Assembly (NCBI GenBank): GCA_041739085.1
Contig: JBGSON010000026.1
Span: forward strand, 1 to 37,898
From: JBGSON01 sp041739085
Lineage (GTDB): Bacteria; Patescibacteriota; Gracilibacteria; CAIRYL01
Direction of reading: 5' to 3'
DNA length: 37,898 bases
This document shows positions 1 to 6,768 of this stretch, piece after piece (position 1 is the stretch's first letter; the number at the start of each line of letters is the position of its first letter). The notes under the pieces were generated by a model. It saw only the letters and a list, made by a program, of their open reading frames with translations. It was not told the DNA's origin and did not search any database. Made by a program: the position numbers and the translations under genes.

Positions 1-954
1 GATGATGCCGAAATAGGGAGGGAGGAATGAGCCTCCGAGAAATCTCGGAAAGAAATCAAGAAGCATGAAATAGAGCATGGGCAGACTCAGGGCAAAACCA
101 GCGAAGAATTTTGTTCGCTGATGGGATGTTTCCTGAGCCCGTCGTTTCCGTTCATATTCCCGGTCATTCTGATCAACGCGAGTCGCTTCATATCCGGCAT
201 CGCGAACGGCAGCAATCACCTCATCAGAAGTAACTCCGCCTGCTTCCGAGATCACGGTTGCCTTCTCGGATGCGAAATTGACATTCGCCTGCCTGATCCC
301 GGGGAGTTTATTGATCGATTTCTCGATGAGTCCCGCACAGGATGAACAATGCATTCCATGAACATGAAGACTGATCATGGATGAATCTCCCTGAGGAGCG
401 CTTCGTGAAAGTGAAGGCGCGATGTATGGAGGAGTGATCTGAGTTTCAGAATGAGCAGAACTTTTCTGGCTTCCGAGAAAGTCAAAGAGCGCAGGGACAT
501 TCAGGGATTTTACAAACTGAACGAGAGAAGATTTTTCTGCTTCACCCGTTGTCCGGGGTACTGCAATATCAGCTGTTTTTTTCTGCACAAACTTCCCGTC
601 AAAATATTGCTTTCCTTGAGTATCTTCTTTCACCTGTCCCTCTGCCTCTAGTGTCGCAGCAAGGCTTATTTTCAGGGGTTTCCCCGGTGGGGCATGGTGT
701 ATTTTTACGGGAAAATCATGAGGTTCTTCTTCGTCCTCATCGTCTCCGTCAAGTTCTGCTTTGTATCCGGCCCGTTCAATCGCAGCGAGTATCTCTGATG
801 ATTTCGCGGGAGCATCAAACTCAATCGTTGCTTTCCCGCTCTTCGGATCAATGGACGCGTCCTTAAAACCGGAAACGTCGCGTAATTCGCTTTTGATGAG
901 CTTGCTGCACGCATCGCAATGCATGCCGGTAATACTCAGATGTATGGATTTCAT
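1..954 (-). CDS. copA: Copper-translocating P-type ATPase, N-terminal part (cut by window edge)
   Basis: The frame is open from the ATG at 954 to the window edge (318 codons), so the catalytic part lies outside. Two heavy-metal-associated domains are visible, with GMHCDAC at residues 10-16 and GMHCSSC at 200-206; CxxC pairs like these bind Cu(I). The first membrane helix starts near residue 283 (FFAGFALSLPMLYFMLL). The family pumps Cu(I) out of the cytoplasm using ATP. About 110 residues of acidic, low-complexity linker separate the two HMA domains, longer than usual. The gene follows the HMA-DsbD_2-cupredoxin gene by 39 bp and is probably co-transcribed with it from the promoter at 2521-2549. 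No Shine-Dalgarno precedes the ATG. The exact metal is inferred from the HMA motifs and the CsoR-type operator; the DKTGT motif would be off-window. Confidence 0.85.
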   Translation of the reverse strand, partial: MKSIHLSITGMHCDACSKLIKSELRDVSGFKDASIDPKSGKATIEFDAPAKSSEILAAIERAGYKAELDGDDEDEEEPHDFPVKIHHAPPGKPLKISLAATLEAEGQVKEDTQGKQYFDGKFVQKKTADIAVPRTTGEAEKSSLVQFVKSLNVPALFDFLGSQKSSAHSETQITPPYIAPSLSRSAPQGDSSMISLHVHGMHCSSCAGLIEKSINKLPGIRQANVNFASEKATVISEAGGVTSDEVIAAVRDAGYEATRVDQNDREYERKRRAQETSHQRTKFFAGFALSLPMLYFMLLDFFPRFLGGSFLPPYFGII

Positions 955-993
955 GATGTGAAGGAAAAGAGATAAAAATGGTTATCGAATAAA

Positions 994-2352
994 TCAATCG
1001 ACGACGATAAATTTTCCGGAGTACATCCCCATTGAACAGGTGAAACGGATCTCGCCGGTTTCCGCAGGCGTGAATTCGATGATGTTTTCGCCCGGATCGA
1101 GATACTTCATAATGGAGAGTGAGGGGACGCTTATGGAAGCAGCGCAGGAATTCGGCTCCTCAGCATCAATGATCCAGCGGACAGGCACTCCTTTTTTGAT
1201 TTCAAATGTATTCGGTTCATATCCCCTCGCGGTTTCCTTCATCCGCACAATTTGAACTCCGTCTTCGGTGGTCGGCGGAGCGGAAATAACTACTGGCTGA
1301 TCATGACTCATCGACCAATTTTTCCAGAACTGATCCCAGCCGGTGAGATTGTAGCCGCTCGAAAAATTAAAAAGGGCAAATGCGATGACGAGGATCCCCG
1401 CAGTCTTAAAGAAAATCTTTGCAGCGACTCCGCGGACAATGGAGGTAAGCCCTCCGACTCCGAGGAGTCCGGGAGCTGTCCCCAGTGCAAATGCGGCCAT
1501 GAGGATTCCTCCCTGCAAAAAACCGCCGGTGGCGATGGCGTTCATCTGCATGAGCTGTGTAAAACCACAGGGAAGGAAAAAAGTAAGCGCTCCAAGAGTC
1601 ATGGCTCCGCGGTTGCTATACTCCTTTTCATGATGAGTACTCAGTCCGAGCATGCGGCTGATGCCGCTCGGGAGAGTGATCTTATATGCGCTGAGCGCTG
1701 GAAAAATATCAATAAGCTGGAGGCCGAGGAGAAGCATTACTCCGGCAATAATGAGCATGATCACTCCGAGAGTGACGGCTGAAGGCGCGAAGAATCCTCC
1801 GAGCTCACCGAGGAGTCCACCGAGGACAAAAAATGCAATTATGCGACCAAGCTGGAAAAAAAGATGAGGACGGAATTTTTCCATTGCTGTCGCTTCCGGA
1901 TGCTTCTCCGCATGTTTTACGGACATCCCCAAGACGAGACCTCCGACAAGGGCCATGCATGTCGAGACGCCAGCGGTAAGGCCGATAAAAATAGCGGCGA
2001 TAGTGCCGGCACCGGATGATATCGCGATGGAGAAATCGAGAAGCCCGGTCTGACTGACGATGAAATAGAGAAAAAGGACGACAAGCGCGCTCATCGCCAA
2101 ATATCCATATTCATTCGTGTCTCGGGTGAAAAAGAGTCTGCGTTCACTTTTTCCCACTTCATAGCCCGCTTTTTCAATGGATTCTCTCACGAGTTCGAGG
2201 TCGAGCGTACCATTGGAAAGGATCTCAGCCTCTGCCTTCGGGAGACTTACTTTCACCCGCTTTATGCCGGGGATTTTTGCGAGAGTCTTTTCTATAAGAA
2301 GTTCGCAGGATCTGCAATGCATCTTGCGGATGGGAATAATCGTTCGATTCAT
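994..2352 (-). CDS. HMA - DsbD_2/TauE-SafE-like membrane - cupredoxin fusion protein (copper handling)
   Basis: This 452-residue protein has three parts. An N-terminal HMA-like domain carries MHCRSC near residues 11-16. A six-helix membrane region (about residues 80-345) has the motifs STCMALVGG and FFLPCGFTQ, typical of the DsbD_2 (UreH/SafE-like) family. The C-terminal cupredoxin-like domain (about 365-452) has a cysteine in NSCAAS and a final FTCSMGM at 437-443, likely copper ligands. Families with this architecture are linked to copper delivery or export, or thiol redox across the membrane; the precise reaction is unknown. It is first in a minus-strand operon with the CopA-type ATPase and has a paralog at 16890-18452. 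The start is the only ATG placing the HMA at the N-terminus, and it lacks a Shine-Dalgarno. Confidence 0.85.
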   Translation of the reverse strand: MNRTIIPIRKMHCRSCELLIEKTLAKIPGIKRVKVSLPKAEAEILSNGTLDLELVRESIEKAGYEVGKSERRLFFTRDTNEYGYLAMSALVVLFLYFIVSQTGLLDFSIAISSGAGTIAAIFIGLTAGVSTCMALVGGLVLGMSVKHAEKHPEATAMEKFRPHLFFQLGRIIAFFVLGGLLGELGGFFAPSAVTLGVIMLIIAGVMLLLGLQLIDIFPALSAYKITLPSGISRMLGLSTHHEKEYSNRGAMTLGALTFFLPCGFTQLMQMNAIATGGFLQGGILMAAFALGTAPGLLGVGGLTSIVRGVAAKIFFKTAGILVIAFALFNFSSGYNLTGWDQFWKNWSMSHDQPVVISAPPTTEDGVQIVRMKETARGYEPNTFEIKKGVPVRWIIDAEEPNSCAASISVPSLSIMKYLDPGENIIEFTPAETGEIRFTCSMGMYSGKFIVVD

Positions 2353-2520
2353 CGGGAAAGAATAAAAGAAGGAAATGTTTTCACGGAGAACTTGAGAATG
2401 TGAGGTATGCCTCCATCAATCGATTCTGGAATTTTAAAAAGGATGTCGTACCTTTAATAAATGTTGGTTCATTCCTTGTCCTCATGCGGAACGGCACGAA
2501 ATTAAAATGAGAACGTATTC

Positions 2521-2549
2521 ATGATACCTCTACCTTAGGTATAGGTCAA
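2521..2549 (-). promoter_or_regulatory. Sigma70-type promoter of the copper operon
   Basis: On the minus strand, TTGACC (2549-2544) and TATCAT (2526-2521) are separated by exactly 17 bp, predicting a start near 2514 and a leader of about 160 nt before the ATG at 2352. The CsoR-like inverted repeat lies inside the spacer, the classic position for a repressor that blocks polymerase. The long leader has no convincing gene. Confidence 0.65.
2524..2542. promoter_or_regulatory. Predicted CsoR-type operator (site 1)
   Basis: A 19-bp inverted repeat, ATACCT-N7-AGGTAT, sits between the -35 and -10 of the copper promoter. A 6-7-6 repeat with nearly the same arms (ATACCA-N7-TGGTAT) lies just upstream of csoR at 16552-16570. 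Known CsoR operators are also TACC/GGTA-type inverted repeats, so binding by the CsoR encoded in this window is a direct inference. Confidence 0.6.
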
Positions 2550-2617
2550 GAGATTTTTAAATCCTGGATTATTTTCTTGAATATCCTCTCTCGATTTCTT
2601 TGTAATGAGCTCAGAAA

Positions 2618-2646
2618 TTGACTTTTAGAATATCGTTTCCTAAACT
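2618..2646 (+). promoter_or_regulatory. Promoter for the gene at 2684
   Basis: TTGACT at 2618-2623 and TAAACT at 2641-2646 are 17 bp apart, predicting a start near 2653. This argues against translation starting at the in-frame TTG at 2618, which is the -35 itself, and in favour of the ATG at 2684. Confidence 0.45.
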
Positions 2647-2683
2647 ACAAAAGTTGATTTTTCTTCATTTCGTCATCTTTACT

Positions 2684-3310
2684 ATGGGCAACCTCGCATT
2701 CGGGAATCAAAAACCAGAAGACATCGCGCCAAAAATCGAAGAGATGCTCCGGGAGGAACTGGGAGGAAATTCTCCTGTCCCCTACACCGTTGAAGATGCC
2801 GGAGCGAGCAAGACAACAATTGGGACACTTCTTAAAGAGGGGGCTGGCCTTCTCTTCGGGAGAGAAGAAGTGCTGCTCTTCTCTGTTGTTTTTCAGCTCC
2901 CCGGAAAGAGACCCGCGACTCTCAATGCCCATGTGAACCGTCAGGGGATCGGAGCCCACGCCGGAGAACTCCTCTACACGGCTGAGTTGTCCAAACCGGT
3001 GAAGAGTGAAATCTCACTGCAGCCGCCGAAGTTTTTTTCCGGACCGAAATTCGAAGGCGACCCCGAAAAAATTGAAAAACTGAATGCGAATAAAGACCTT
3101 CTGAAACAGCTCGGGAAACTTGTCCGGACAAAAGCTAATGTCGGAGGAGTCGACATTTCAATCCCGTTTGCTGCAATAATAGTGCCAAAGGGGAACGGGT
3201 CGATTCTCGTCATCAATACGCTCCCCCGCATGGTCGCCATGGGGTTCAAGGCGGCAATGGACGCAAAGGATTTCCTCGAGATCGCCGCAACGATCGAGGC
3301 AGCGCTCTGA
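2684..3310 (+). CDS. Unrecognised 208-residue protein
   Basis: I do not recognise a family. From the ATG at 2684 the protein is mostly soluble in character: a charged helical start (PEDIAPKIEEMLREEL), a mixed alpha/beta middle and a C-terminal helix (AAMDAKDFLEIAATIEAAL). No convincing membrane segment or metal motif is seen. The frame is open upstream to a TTG at 2618; that longer form would have a hydrophobic, signal-like N-terminus, but a good promoter overlaps it, so the shorter start is preferred. The gene is divergent from the copper operon, with its promoter about 70 bp from the CsoR-like operator, so copper control is possible but not shown. A terminator-like hairpin follows the stop. 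Confidence 0.6.
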   Translation: MGNLAFGNQKPEDIAPKIEEMLREELGGNSPVPYTVEDAGASKTTIGTLLKEGAGLLFGREEVLLFSVVFQLPGKRPATLNAHVNRQGIGAHAGELLYTAELSKPVKSEISLQPPKFFSGPKFEGDPEKIEKLNANKDLLKQLGKLVRTKANVGGVDISIPFAAIIVPKGNGSILVINTLPRMVAMGFKAAMDAKDFLEIAATIEAAL

Positions 3311-3341
3311 GACTGAGCTCAATTGTTTTCCTGATTCTGAG

Positions 3342-3374
3342 GATGGCGAAAGATCGCCCATCATGTGATTTTTT
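3342..3374 (+). terminator. Intrinsic terminator after the gene ending at 3310
   Basis: GATGGCGA pairs with TCGCC-C-ATC around an AAGA loop with one bulged base, followed by a run of six T at 3369-3374. The hairpin is GC-rich compared with its flanks. Confidence 0.55.
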
Positions 3375-3464
3375 GTACGAAAGAAAAAAGTATTGTTACT
3401 TTTTATTCTCCATTTACGTAATCATGTTTGCACAAGCATTTTTTTCATCCTTTTATCCAATATT

Positions 3465-4199
3465 ATGAAAAAAATATCCACTTTCATTTTCGGGGCGTTT
3501 CTTATCGCCCTCGCTGTCACCGGCTTCATGAACCGTTATCCGTCGAGCCCCGCAGACGCATCGACTGAGGTCGGTACAGTGAAGTCTGTCAAAGTCAATG
3601 GGATCGGTACCGTTTCCGTCAGCCCTGACACCGCTTACCTCTATGTCGGGATCGACACGGAAGGAGCCACTTCGAAAGAAGCCCAGGATCTCAATAAGGT
3701 CCAGGCGCAAAAAGTCATCCAGGCTCTCATCGATGCCGGAGTGGATGAGAAGAACATTAAAACCCAGTACTATAATGTCTATCCGAGATATGACTATCAG
3801 GAAAGCTCACAGAAACTCATCGGATATACCGCGAGTCATAGTCTCCGGTTAAAGATCACGGATCTCGATACCGTCTCCGCTCTCCTTGATACGGCGACCG
3901 CGAACGGGGCAACAAATGTCGGGAACATCGAATACACTCTTGAGAACAAAGACTCCGCATACGACCAGGCGAGAAAAATGGCATCCGACAACGCGAAAGA
4001 GAAAGCAGGGAAACTCGGAGATGTCTTTGGATTCGAGGTCGGCGATCTCCTCGAGGTGCAAGAGATGAGCTACGATAACGTTGTTTTCTACAGCGATATG
4101 GGAAAGGGAGGTATGGGCGGAGGATCTCCTGAGAACACGATTCATCCGGGCGAAATCGAAATCACATTGGAGCTCACCGCGGTATTTACCATCGAGTAA
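3465..4199 (+). CDS. SIMPL domain (DUF541) exported protein
   Basis: The 244-residue protein begins at the ATG at 3465 (MKKISTFIFG); an upstream in-frame TTG at 3393 would only add a non-conserved leader. Residues 4-21 form a signal anchor or signal peptide. The remainder matches the SIMPL/DUF541 fold: VNGIGTVSVSPDTAYLYVGI near the start, then KNIKTQYYNVYPRYDY, then the helical DQARKMASDNAKEKAGKLGD, a hallmark of the family. SIMPL proteins (for example BP26, YggE) are periplasmic or surface oligomers tied to stress tolerance; the biochemical role is unclear. A glycine-rich loop (MGKGGMGGGS) interrupts the C-terminal third. The gene appears monocistronic, with a terminator right after it and no Shine-Dalgarno. 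Confidence 0.85.
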   Translation: MKKISTFIFGAFLIALAVTGFMNRYPSSPADASTEVGTVKSVKVNGIGTVSVSPDTAYLYVGIDTEGATSKEAQDLNKVQAQKVIQALIDAGVDEKNIKTQYYNVYPRYDYQESSQKLIGYTASHSLRLKITDLDTVSALLDTATANGATNVGNIEYTLENKDSAYDQARKMASDNAKEKAGKLGDVFGFEVGDLLEVQEMSYDNVVFYSDMGKGGMGGGSPENTIHPGEIEITLELTAVFTIE

Positions 4200-4224
4200 A
4201 CAAATACTGTGCGAAGGGGTAAGG

Positions 4225-4251
4225 AAAAGCGTCTCTACGGGGGCGCTTTTT
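4225..4251 (+). terminator. Intrinsic terminator of the SIMPL gene
   Basis: AAAAGCG (4225-4231) pairs with CGCTTTT (4244-4250) around a 12-nt loop; the right arm runs into a T stretch. It lies 26 nt after the stop codon. Confidence 0.6.
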
Positions 4252-4288
4252 CATATTCTCAATAAGAAAAACAGGAGAAGTGAGTAAA

Positions 4289-4374
4289 GTTCTTAAGGTT
4301 TATAAAGTTTGTAAAGTTGAACGAATCAAAAGAGGACTTCATGAGCCTTATGAACTTTTTAGCTTTATGAACTC
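4289..4374. repeat. Period-9 inverted-arm repeat
   Basis: The left arm is made of 9-nt units (GTTCTTAAG, GTTTATAAA, GTTTGTAAA, then GTTGAAC) at 4289-4322. The right arm at 4337-4374 is an inverted version (CTTCATGAG, CCTTATGAA, CTTTTTAG, CTTTATGAA). The two can form a long imperfect hairpin. Together with the T/C-rich tract that follows, this accounts for most of the gap between 4199 and 4505. Confidence 0.6.
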
Positions 4375-4384
4375 TCCTCATCCT

Positions 4385-4434
4385 CTTTTTTTTGTGCTTT
4401 TTCTTTTGTGTTTTGTGCTTTGTCTTTTGTGCTT
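4385..4434. repeat. Degenerate heptamer tract (AAGCACA type, reverse orientation)
   Basis: On the minus strand the tract reads as 7-nt units AAGCACA, AAAGACA, AAGCACA, AAACACA, AAAGAAA, AAGCACA. The same unit recurs at 16433-16507, 21794-21835, 34124-34210 and 36712-36750, always between genes. Confidence 0.6.
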
Positions 4435-4504
4435 CTACCGGATTCTGTTACTTTTTTACGCTGAATTCCGTATCCTTATATGGAATGATTTCTCTATCAC
4501 TTCC

Positions 4505-5065
4505 ATGATCGACGACCGGGTGCTCGCAACAGAATCACAGTCGGGAAATGCCGATTCCTTCGGCGCTCTCTATGACCGCTATTGCGGTCGGATCTTCGGC
4601 TTCATCTATTCGAGGATTGGACAAAGGGAAACCGCCGAGGATATCACCTCAGAGGCTTTCCATAAAGCGCTTGAGAAGATCGGGACGTATGACCCCGAAA
4701 AAGGAACGTTCTCCGCATGGATCTACCAGATCGCGAGGAATACCATGAACGACCATTTCCGGAGCTACCGCGAAACGCAGGATCTTGATGAAATGGGCGA
4801 TGTGAGTTCCGGCGAAGACATAGAAACGAATGCGGACACCAATCTCAGGCTCGAAAAAATCAAGACATTCCTTCAGAAACTGAAGCCCGACCAGAGGGAG
4901 GTCATCCTCCTCCGGGTGTGGGACGACCTCCCATTCCGCGAGATCGCGTCCATCACGGGAAAGACGGAAGCGAACTCTAAAATGATCTTCGGGAGGGGCG
5001 TGAAAAAAATCAAAGAAGCATTCCTCATCCTCCTTCTCCTCCTCATCCTCTTACAATTCTCATGA
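4505..5065 (+). CDS. ECF-like sigma-70 family RNA polymerase sigma factor
   Basis: The start is taken at the ATG at 4505 (MIDDRVLATES), giving 186 residues; the longer in-frame GTG extension at 4280 would translate repeat DNA. Region 2 spans about residues 20-95 (FGALYDRYCGRIFGFIYSRI, then TFSAWIYQIARNTMNDHFR). Region 4 spans about 120-172 (LKPDQREVILLRVWDDLPFREIA), with the usual acidic linker between, so this is a two-domain group IV type. The role is to direct RNA polymerase to a specific regulon. The stop overlaps the next gene by 4 bp (ATGA), a typical sigma/anti-sigma arrangement. Odd: the last 14 residues are a nearly pure Leu/Ile tail (LILLLLLILLQF), encoded by CTC-rich repeats. Confidence 0.9.
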   Translation: MIDDRVLATESQSGNADSFGALYDRYCGRIFGFIYSRIGQRETAEDITSEAFHKALEKIGTYDPEKGTFSAWIYQIARNTMNDHFRSYRETQDLDEMGDVSSGEDIETNADTNLRLEKIKTFLQKLKPDQREVILLRVWDDLPFREIASITGKTEANSKMIFGRGVKKIKEAFLILLLLLILLQFS

Positions 5066-6567
5066 TGAAAAAAAACGTTTCCGCGATATTGAAAGAGCTC
5101 CTCCTCCTCGACGGGAGTCTTAAAAAACATGAAAAGGAGCTCTCCGGGATACTCCAGGAGATCATTCGCGCAAAGCCGGAGATGGATATGGACACAGATT
5201 TTTCTCGTGAACTCAGGGAAGAACTCCTCGATCGTTTTCAGGAGAAATACGGGAAAAAGGAGTCAGATCCCTCGTCTTTTTTCTCCAGCTTCCGGTTCTG
5301 GGAAAAAGCCATCCTTCTCACCGCAGGATTTCTTATCGCCTTTATCCCGTTCCAATTCGTGAACTGGAATGTTTCTCCAGATAAAAAGGGAGATGATGAA
5401 GTCACATTTGATTTTTCTCCCGAACTCGTTTCATTACAGAAAGACGCATTTGGAGATTTTTCCTCTTCGCCTGCCATCGATATGAGAGGAATGGGGGGAG
5501 GAGGGGGCGGTGCTGACGTTAAAATGATGGAAAACTACAGCGAATCTCTCGCTGGCGATCATTATGAATTTGTCTTTGACGGAGAAATCCCGATCCCGGA
5601 AACATCTGTACTCCCGGTATATCACCGGGTCACCCACAAAGATTCTCAGCAGGCGATCAATGAGATCGCCGGGTCTCTTGATCTCGGCTTATTGGACTTC
5701 CAGGCATTTGAAAAGAGCGGACTCAGTTTCGTAACTTTTTCCCAACAGATCCCCTACGGATATTCCACGAATGTTTCTCTTGATCGGGAGGAAATCTTTA
5801 TCTCCCCTCTTTTTGAATACTGGCCGAATCCTTTTGAAAAATGCTGGGGAAGTGATCTCACTCCTGAAGAATCCTCGAACTGCGCGAGCGAGAATGAGCT
5901 CACTCTTGAGGATGTCCCATCCGACGCAGATCTCGTTTCTCAAGCTGAAGAATTCCTTGCCAAGCATGGGATCGATGCGTCGCTCTATGGGACACCTTAC
6001 GTGAACAGCGAATGGAAGTTGAATTATGACCGGACGCTCGCAGAGAACGCGAATACCCAGCCCGAATACACGGTCCCTCCCTATATTCCGGAAGAGATCC
6101 CGGTCATCTTCCCGGAATATATCAACGAAACCCAGATATCCGATGCCCTCCTCCAAAAAACAGGACTCACGGTCAATGTGAATATCCGGGAAATGAAAGT
6201 CTCCGGCGTTATGAACCTCACGACGAGGAGATATGAAGAATCCGAATATGAAGCGGTCTCCGATCCGGAAAAATTGAGAGAGGTCCTCCGGAAGGGGGGC
6301 ATGAATCCGCCGTATTTCATTCCCGTCTCTGAATCGGAAAAGACCATTGTTGTCGGAAAACCCGAATTCGTGTACTACAAAAAATCGGAATATCGGGAAT
6401 TTACTTCCGATGAATATCTCATTCCGGCTTACCTTTTCCCGATCGAGAAGAAACCATCTGATCCTTTCTTTACCACGAATTATATCATCGTTCCTCTCAT
6501 CCCTCTTGAGGAAGAATCTGTTGATGAGATACCTCAGCTTTTGAGTGAACCGGATATCGTTCGATAA
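5062..6567 (+). CDS. Probable membrane-anchored anti-sigma factor
   Basis: The 501-residue product overlaps the sigma factor stop by 4 bp, implying translational coupling. Residues 1-80 are charged and helical with Leu-rich heptads (AILKELLLLDGSLKKHEKEL), a plausible sigma-binding segment. One membrane helix lies at about 83-100 (AILLTAGFLIAFIPFQF). The remaining 400 residues would be outside the membrane: a glycine stretch near 150, then tyrosine/proline/acid-rich sequence with no family I recognise. Small cytoplasmic part, single helix and large sensor-like outer domain are the usual anti-sigma layout. The function is inferred from position and topology, not from a recognised domain. The start is ATGATG at 5062; no Shine-Dalgarno. 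Confidence 0.65.
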   Translation: MMKKNVSAILKELLLLDGSLKKHEKELSGILQEIIRAKPEMDMDTDFSRELREELLDRFQEKYGKKESDPSSFFSSFRFWEKAILLTAGFLIAFIPFQFVNWNVSPDKKGDDEVTFDFSPELVSLQKDAFGDFSSSPAIDMRGMGGGGGGADVKMMENYSESLAGDHYEFVFDGEIPIPETSVLPVYHRVTHKDSQQAINEIAGSLDLGLLDFQAFEKSGLSFVTFSQQIPYGYSTNVSLDREEIFISPLFEYWPNPFEKCWGSDLTPEESSNCASENELTLEDVPSDADLVSQAEEFLAKHGIDASLYGTPYVNSEWKLNYDRTLAENANTQPEYTVPPYIPEEIPVIFPEYINETQISDALLQKTGLTVNVNIREMKVSGVMNLTTRRYEESEYEAVSDPEKLREVLRKGGMNPPYFIPVSESEKTIVVGKPEFVYYKKSEYREFTSDEYLIPAYLFPIEKKPSDPFFTTNYIIVPLIPLEEESVDEIPQLLSEPDIVR

Positions 6568-6665
6568 CGATGACTCTCCTCAGAATGAGGTCGTCGCGGG
6601 ACTCCACATTCATTTCGGGAAGGTTGAGACGATTAAAAACTCAGGTACTTTCCTCCCAATTTCTG

Positions 6666-6671
6666 TATAAT
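6666..6671 (+). promoter_or_regulatory. Possible -10 element (TATAAT) upstream of the macroglobulin gene
   Basis: A perfect TATAAT lies 97 bp before the ATG at 6769, in a 201-bp gap after the anti-sigma gene. No good -35 is found 16-18 bp upstream, so the call is weak. A hairpin at about 6568-6597 (CGATGAC with GTCGTCG) precedes it but has no T tract. Confidence 0.35.
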
Positions 6672-6768
6672 AGGCTTAATTCTTCTTCCATCCCATGGAA
6701 ATAAGAAACTTTCTCCCCGCGGATTCGTTTTATAGAAAGAATCCGTCACCCCATTTTTCCCCCATTTT

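Noticed and set aside
2400..2510. Small reading frame of about 34 codons in the leader of the copper operon (minus strand)
   Set aside because: No initiation signal, no cysteines or metal motif and no recognisable pattern; likely chance.
4280..4504. N-terminal extension of the sigma factor
   Set aside because: It translates nonamer and heptamer repeat DNA into a hydrophobic, low-complexity stretch unlike any sigma factor N-terminus.
6568..6597. Hairpin after the anti-sigma gene as a terminator
   Set aside because: CGATGAC/GTCGTCG can pair, but no T tract follows, so it was not listed as a terminator.
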